Source: Deferribacterales bacterium
Lineage (GTDB): Bacteria > Chrysiogenota > Deferribacteres > Deferribacterales > JAISNW01
Reading direction: 5' to 3'
NCBI GenBank assembly: GCA_025997275.1
Contig: BNUJ01000062.1
Coordinates: 1-8,739 of the forward strand
Length of the DNA stretch: 8,739 bases
Made by a program: the position numbers and the translations under genes. Every line of letters begins with the position of its first letter. Position 1 is the first letter of the stretch. Shown one piece after another: positions 5,987 to 8,739 of the stretch. The notes under the pieces were generated by a model. That model did not search any database. It had not been told where the DNA came from and was given only the letters and a program-made list of their open reading frames with translations.

Positions 5987-6637
5987 CTATGCCTTTTCTA
6001 GCTTTATCTCCGTATCACAAAGACGAGCAATGTTTGGAGCATGTGTTACTATTATAACAGCGACCGATGGGGCTTTTAGGCTGAATAACAACTCTTGCAC
6101 CACCTCGCTTGCCGCACGGTCAAGGTTGCCAGTTGGCTCATCGGCTAGTATCAGCGAGGGTTCATTCATTATTGCTCGCGCAACAGCTACACGTTGCTGC
6201 TCTCCGCCTGATAGTTCTTTTGGGTAGTGAGCTAGCCTATCTTGTAAGCCAATACGGACGAGCAATTCCTCCGCTCGCCGGTGCGCAACGTCTGTCGGTT
6301 TGCCAGCAAGCAGTGCAGGCATAGTCACATTTTCTAGTGCGCTGAAATCGTCTAGCAGATAGTGAAACTGAAAGATGAAACCTATATTTTTATTTCTATA
6401 CTTATCAAGGGCTGGTCCGTTCATAGCATAAACATCGTCTCCGTTGAACAGCACCTTGCCTGATGTAGGCATGTCAAGCCCGCCGATGATGTGTAGCAGG
6501 GTTGACTTTCCAGCACCCGATTGCCCTGTCACGGCATGAACTTTGCCCGCTTCAATATTAAGCGACAGGTCGTTCAGCACCGTAAGCATCCCCGCTGGTG
6601 TCTCAAACGATTTAGTTATATTAGATAGTTTTATCAT
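5987..6637 (-). CDS. lolD: Lipoprotein-releasing system ATP-binding protein LolD
   Basis: This ABC ATPase powers release of outer-membrane lipoproteins from the inner membrane, working with LolC/LolE-type permeases on the cytoplasmic face. The 216 residues hold every ABC motif. Walker A GQSGAGKST is at 38-46, the Q-loop glutamine at 90 and the signature LSGGEQ at 142-147. Walker B LILADE is at 162-167 with catalytic E167, the D-loop NLD at 171-173 and the switch histidine at H199. Length is slightly shorter than E. coli LolD (233). The gene starts 9 bp after the lolC stop, so the two form an operon. The closely related MacB/FtsE ATPases are alternatives, but the LolC neighbour settles the role. 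Confidence 0.94.
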   Translation of the reverse strand: MIKLSNITKSFETPAGMLTVLNDLSLNIEAGKVHAVTGQSGAGKSTLLHIIGGLDMPTSGKVLFNGDDVYAMNGPALDKYRNKNIGFIFQFHYLLDDFSALENVTMPALLAGKPTDVAHRRAEELLVRIGLQDRLAHYPKELSGGEQQRVAVARAIMNEPSLILADEPTGNLDRAASEVVQELLFSLKAPSVAVIIVTHAPNIARLCDTEIKLEKA

Positions 6638-6646
6638 CAGATAGCC

Positions 6647-7903
6647 TCATTCATTCCTGATAGCCTCTATCGGGCTTGTTCTAGCTGTAAGTCTTGCGGG
6701 CAGTATTGATGCTAAAAATGTAATTAGCACAGCACAGATAGTCACCGCAATAAACACTGCAGGCGATAGCCTGATAGGGATAGTGTCAGAAAAGTAAATT
6801 TCCCTAGGCAAATCAACAATTCTAAAGTTTTGTAATATAAAGCTGATAATAATAGCGAGCAAGTTGCCTAAAATAGTGCCTAACAGTCCGATATATGCCC
6901 CTTGTCTAATAAATATACCAACGATAAAGCTCTCTGATGCACCCATAGCGCGCATAATAGCTATCTCTTTGCGTTTGTCCTTCACCGTAACGGTTATCAT
7001 ACTGACTATCGTGAACGAGGCTACTATTATAATGAGTGTTAGTATTACAAATAGGGCGTATTGTTCCAGTTTAAGCGAAGCAAACAGGTTTGCATTCATA
7101 CTCATCCAATCACGCGCCCAGAATTTCTTGCCTACGGGTGCATCTATAATCTCGTCATTAAGTTTATCTTGTATGCTGACCGCTAGTTCGTTCGCTTTGT
7201 CTGAATTGGCTACATATACGGTGATAGCGTTTATGGTATCCCCTGTGGCAAAAAACTCTTGCGCTCGTTCTAAATTAGCATACACAAGTGTGCGGTTGTG
7301 CTCGTATAGCCCCGTATCAAAAAAGCCTATATAGCGAAATAAGCGCATTTTAGGCATCATACCGAATGCTCCGCGCGTCATGGCAGGGCTGACGATAGTT
7401 ATATCTTCCCCGATAGCCACGCCCATAGAGAAAGCTACCTCTTTACCTAATAAAATACTCGGTTTATCGTCAGGGGTGTTTTTATGTAAATCTTTAAGAG
7501 TGCCCGAAACAATAATCTTATCTAACCCGCTTGCATCACTGGCGTCTATACCGCGCACCATAACGCCCGATACGTTGCGGTCATTAGCTAGCATTGCAGG
7601 GGCTAATATCAGTGGCGAGGCAGACGTTACGTCCGGCAGCTTTTTAACTAGCTCCACCCACTGCTGCCAGTCGTCAATGGGGGTCGCATCCATTTTGTAT
7701 ATTATTATATGTGGGTTTGCACCTAAAAATTTCTTTTTGAGATTGTCAGTGAAACCATCCATAACGCTGATTACAACTATAAGCGAGGCTACCCCCAGCA
7801 TAACGCCGATAGTAGAAGTGACAGATAGGAACGACAGCAGCCTGTTGTGCTTGCGTGCCAACAAAAAGCGTTTAGCAAAGATATTTACAAGGCTATGACT
7901 CAT
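6647..7903 (-). CDS. lolC: Lipoprotein-releasing system permease (LolC/LolE family)
   Basis: This inner-membrane subunit extracts lipoproteins and hands them to LolA, driven by LolD. The 418 residues have the family topology. One helix lies near 25-47 (FLSVTSTIGVMLGVASLIVV), followed by a large periplasmic domain (about 55-275). Three C-terminal helices lie near 283-305, 335-357 and 382-402. The cytoplasmic segment KEIAIMRAMGAS after the second helix is the coupling helix that contacts the ATPase. The N-terminal segment FAKRFLLARK and the end LPARLTARTSPIEAIRNE are typical. Only one permease gene is in view, so the complex may be a homodimer, or a second permease may lie elsewhere. The promoter appears to sit only 6 nt before the ATG and there is no Shine-Dalgarno, suggesting a leaderless mRNA. 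Confidence 0.93.
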   Translation of the reverse strand: MSHSLVNIFAKRFLLARKHNRLLSFLSVTSTIGVMLGVASLIVVISVMDGFTDNLKKKFLGANPHIIIYKMDATPIDDWQQWVELVKKLPDVTSASPLILAPAMLANDRNVSGVMVRGIDASDASGLDKIIVSGTLKDLHKNTPDDKPSILLGKEVAFSMGVAIGEDITIVSPAMTRGAFGMMPKMRLFRYIGFFDTGLYEHNRTLVYANLERAQEFFATGDTINAITVYVANSDKANELAVSIQDKLNDEIIDAPVGKKFWARDWMSMNANLFASLKLEQYALFVILTLIIIVASFTIVSMITVTVKDKRKEIAIMRAMGASESFIVGIFIRQGAYIGLLGTILGNLLAIIISFILQNFRIVDLPREIYFSDTIPIRLSPAVFIAVTICAVLITFLASILPARLTARTSPIEAIRNE

Positions 7904-7909
7904 AAAAAC

Positions 7910-7938
7910 AATATAGCACAGATTATTTCAGCTTGCAA
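7910..7938 (-). promoter_or_regulatory. Promoter of lolCD, probably leaderless
   Basis: On the minus strand TTGCAA (7938-7933) and TATATT (7915-7910) are separated by exactly 17 bp. The -10 ends 6 nt before the lolC ATG, so transcription would start at or beside the start codon. No ribosome binding site precedes lolC, which agrees with a leaderless message. Confidence 0.5.
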
Positions 7939-7961
7939 TTCTTTATAAAATATTATATGCT
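7933..7961 (+). promoter_or_regulatory. Divergent promoter-like sequence pointing into the inverted repeat
   Basis: TTGCAA is its own reverse complement, so the lolC -35 box also reads as a -35 on the plus strand. It is followed after 17 bp by TATGCT (7956-7961). It would drive transcription into the plus-strand copy of the signal-peptide sequence that begins with ATG at 7970. Both boxes match the consensus at only four of six positions. Confidence 0.35.
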
Positions 7962-8015
7962 CGTGGCTTATGAGGCGGTTTCTTTTTGCTCTGCTATTCC
8001 TGTTATGTGCCCGCA
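7961..8015 (+). repeat. Left arm of a perfect 55-bp inverted repeat
   Basis: This stretch is the exact reverse complement of 8566-8620, with no mismatch over 55 bp; identity ends abruptly at 7960/8621 and 8016/8565. Read on the plus strand it encodes the signal peptide start MRRFLFALLFLLCAR from 7970. On the minus strand it supplies the last residues and TAA stop of the M23-like ORF. Confidence 0.97.
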
Positions 8016-8653
8016 TTGTCATAATATCCATATTTGCCGTCTGTAGCAAAATAGTAAGCCCTGTGCTCTTTGCCACGCGTGGAAAAATTAGCTGATAAAA
8101 TCCTGCCGTATCCTATAAACTTGCCATTTACAAAACGCTTCTCAACCAAAGCCTCAAAGCTGTCACCTGGGTGTATATCCTTAAAAAAGTCAAACTCCCA
8201 TTCGTATATTCGGGCAAGCTGGGCGGCAAGCTCTTCTGTCTCTCCAAGCTCTTTAACGGTAGTAAATAGATTAGCATATATGATGCCTGAAACCATTGTC
8301 GTTAAAATATCAGTTTCATATTCTATAACAGCAACATGCGGAGCAGCGTTTTCTTTAGTGATACGGACAGCCTTATTAGTGCCAAGCGGGAGCAGATAAT
8401 AATCACGTCCGACCTCAACCTCCGTACCAGCGCGCAACACAAAAGAACCAAGTTTAGCCTTAAGCTCGCTATATATCTGTGCAGACTCCTGCTGGGTAAA
8501 TGTATTGGCAAGCACGGCGGATAGCGTATCGCCCGATTGAACGACATATATATCGGCATAAGACGTGCGGGCACATAACAGGAATAGCAGAGCAAAAAGA
8601 AACCGCCTCATAAGCCACGACATCGGCTCTATCGCCCTGCCAACCTGCTCCAT
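8003..8653 (-). CDS. Truncated M23-type cell-wall peptidase: signal peptide and LysM-like N-terminal part only
   Basis: Full-length relatives (MepM type) are periplasmic endopeptidases that cut peptidoglycan cross-links. Visible here are a signal peptide (about 15-33, MRRFLFALLFLL, likely cleavage after ARTSYA), a LysM-like domain (about 34-80, IYVVQSGDTLSAVL), and the domain that precedes the catalytic one (about 140-205, HPGDSFEALVEKRF, GKFIGYGRILSANF). The protein ends GYYDNAGT. In relatives this YYD segment is followed by a linker and the zinc-binding M23 domain, which is wholly missing. The stop lies inside the left arm of the inverted repeat, so the truncation coincides with a rearrangement junction. 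The ATG at 8653 has only AAGGGG 3 nt away; ATGs at 8623 and 8611 would give a cleaner signal peptide. The frame is open upstream to the window edge. Without the catalytic domain it cannot be an active peptidase. Confidence 0.75.
   Translation of the reverse strand: MEQVGRAIEPMSWLMRRFLFALLFLLCARTSYADIYVVQSGDTLSAVLANTFTQQESAQIYSELKAKLGSFVLRAGTEVEVGRDYYLLPLGTNKAVRITKENAAPHVAVIEYETDILTTMVSGIIYANLFTTVKELGETEELAAQLARIYEWEFDFFKDIHPGDSFEALVEKRFVNGKFIGYGRILSANFSTRGKEHRAYYFATDGKYGYYDNAGT
8566..8620 (-). repeat. Right arm of the perfect 55-bp inverted repeat
   Basis: This is the reverse complement of 7961-8015. On the minus strand it encodes SWLMRRFLFALLFLLCAR, the signal peptide of the M23-like protein. 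The two arms enclose 550 bp (8016-8565) that hold the LysM-like and linker domains. Confidence 0.97.
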
Positions 8654-8737
8654 TAGCCCCTTTGTGAGTGTCTCAACCGTTGCATTACTAGCTAACCCTA
8701 ATATTATATCCTCTACACGTTTTAGGTGTGCTAAATA
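8624..8737 (-). other. Coding-like frame continuing past the right edge, in frame with the truncated peptidase
   Basis: The minus-strand frame of the M23-like ORF has no stop between its signal peptide and the window edge. It reads YLAHLKRVEDIILGLASN, then ATVETLTKGLMEQVGRAIEP, helical and with codon use like the neighbours. I do not recognise a family. Either it is the end of another gene now joined in frame at the repeat boundary (8620/8621), or chance open sequence upstream of the real start. A second frame ends nearby in tandem stops (TAG TAA, 8686-8691) and is the competing candidate for the end of an upstream gene. Confidence 0.3.
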
Positions 8738-8739
8738 CA

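Noticed and set aside
6864..7898. Plus-strand frames of 156 and 172 residues opposite lolC
   Set aside because: Antisense shadows of the permease gene, whose membrane topology and motifs are clear.
1..8739. tRNA, rRNA, CRISPR array, insertion sequence or recombinase gene
   Set aside because: No cloverleaf, rRNA segment, regularly spaced repeats, transposase or integrase-like protein was recognised. The 55-bp inverted repeat does not look like insertion-sequence ends because its interior is host-type cell-wall coding sequence.

Overview
The window looks like a piece of the chromosome of a flagellated Gram-negative bacterium. The outer membrane is implied by the lipoprotein-sorting genes lolC and lolD, and flagella by an unmistakable flagellin N-terminus cut by the left edge. 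The phylogenetic signals are mixed, judged from memory of the families and not from a search. PyrE is of the alphaproteobacterial type (YIDCRKLISYPRLR, QYIRKKPKGFGRNAQIEG), the copper ATPase reads like a clostridial CopA, and the sigma factor and LolC resemble those of deltaproteobacterial or deep-branching lineages. All genes share a similar codon style (frequent ATA, AGG, TTA and GGG), so any transfer is probably old. I do not assign a genus.

Layout from left to right. 1-125 (-): flagellin N-terminus, running off the edge. 366-2618 (+): copA, a Cu(I)-exporting P-type ATPase. 2624-2651: strong hairpin between convergent copA and the sigma gene. 2694-3635 (-): sigma-70 family factor without region 1.1. 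3706-3760: hairpin and G-tract. 3761-5103 (-): pyrF and pyrE, overlapping by 1 nt, with a recognisable promoter at 5229-5257. About 5160-5643: no convincing gene. 5680-5967 (+): small ORF resembling the C-terminal D1 region of a flagellin, apparently an orphan fragment. 5987-7903 (-): lolD and lolC, a lipoprotein-release ABC transporter. 8003-8653 (-): N-terminal half of an M23-type cell-wall peptidase, truncated before its catalytic domain.

Most genes are ordinary housekeeping: pyrE and pyrF carry out the last two steps of UMP synthesis, and lolC and lolD move lipoproteins out of the inner membrane. The most unusual feature is a perfect 55-bp inverted repeat (7961-8015 and 8566-8620) flanking the body of the M23-like gene. 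Each arm encodes the signal peptide on one strand and the stop codon of the gene on the other. Inverting the 550-bp interior would recreate the same truncated ORF on the opposite strand, next to a promoter-like sequence that diverges from lolC. This may be a genuine invertible segment, a template-switch scar, or an amplification or assembly chimera. The sequence alone cannot decide between them.
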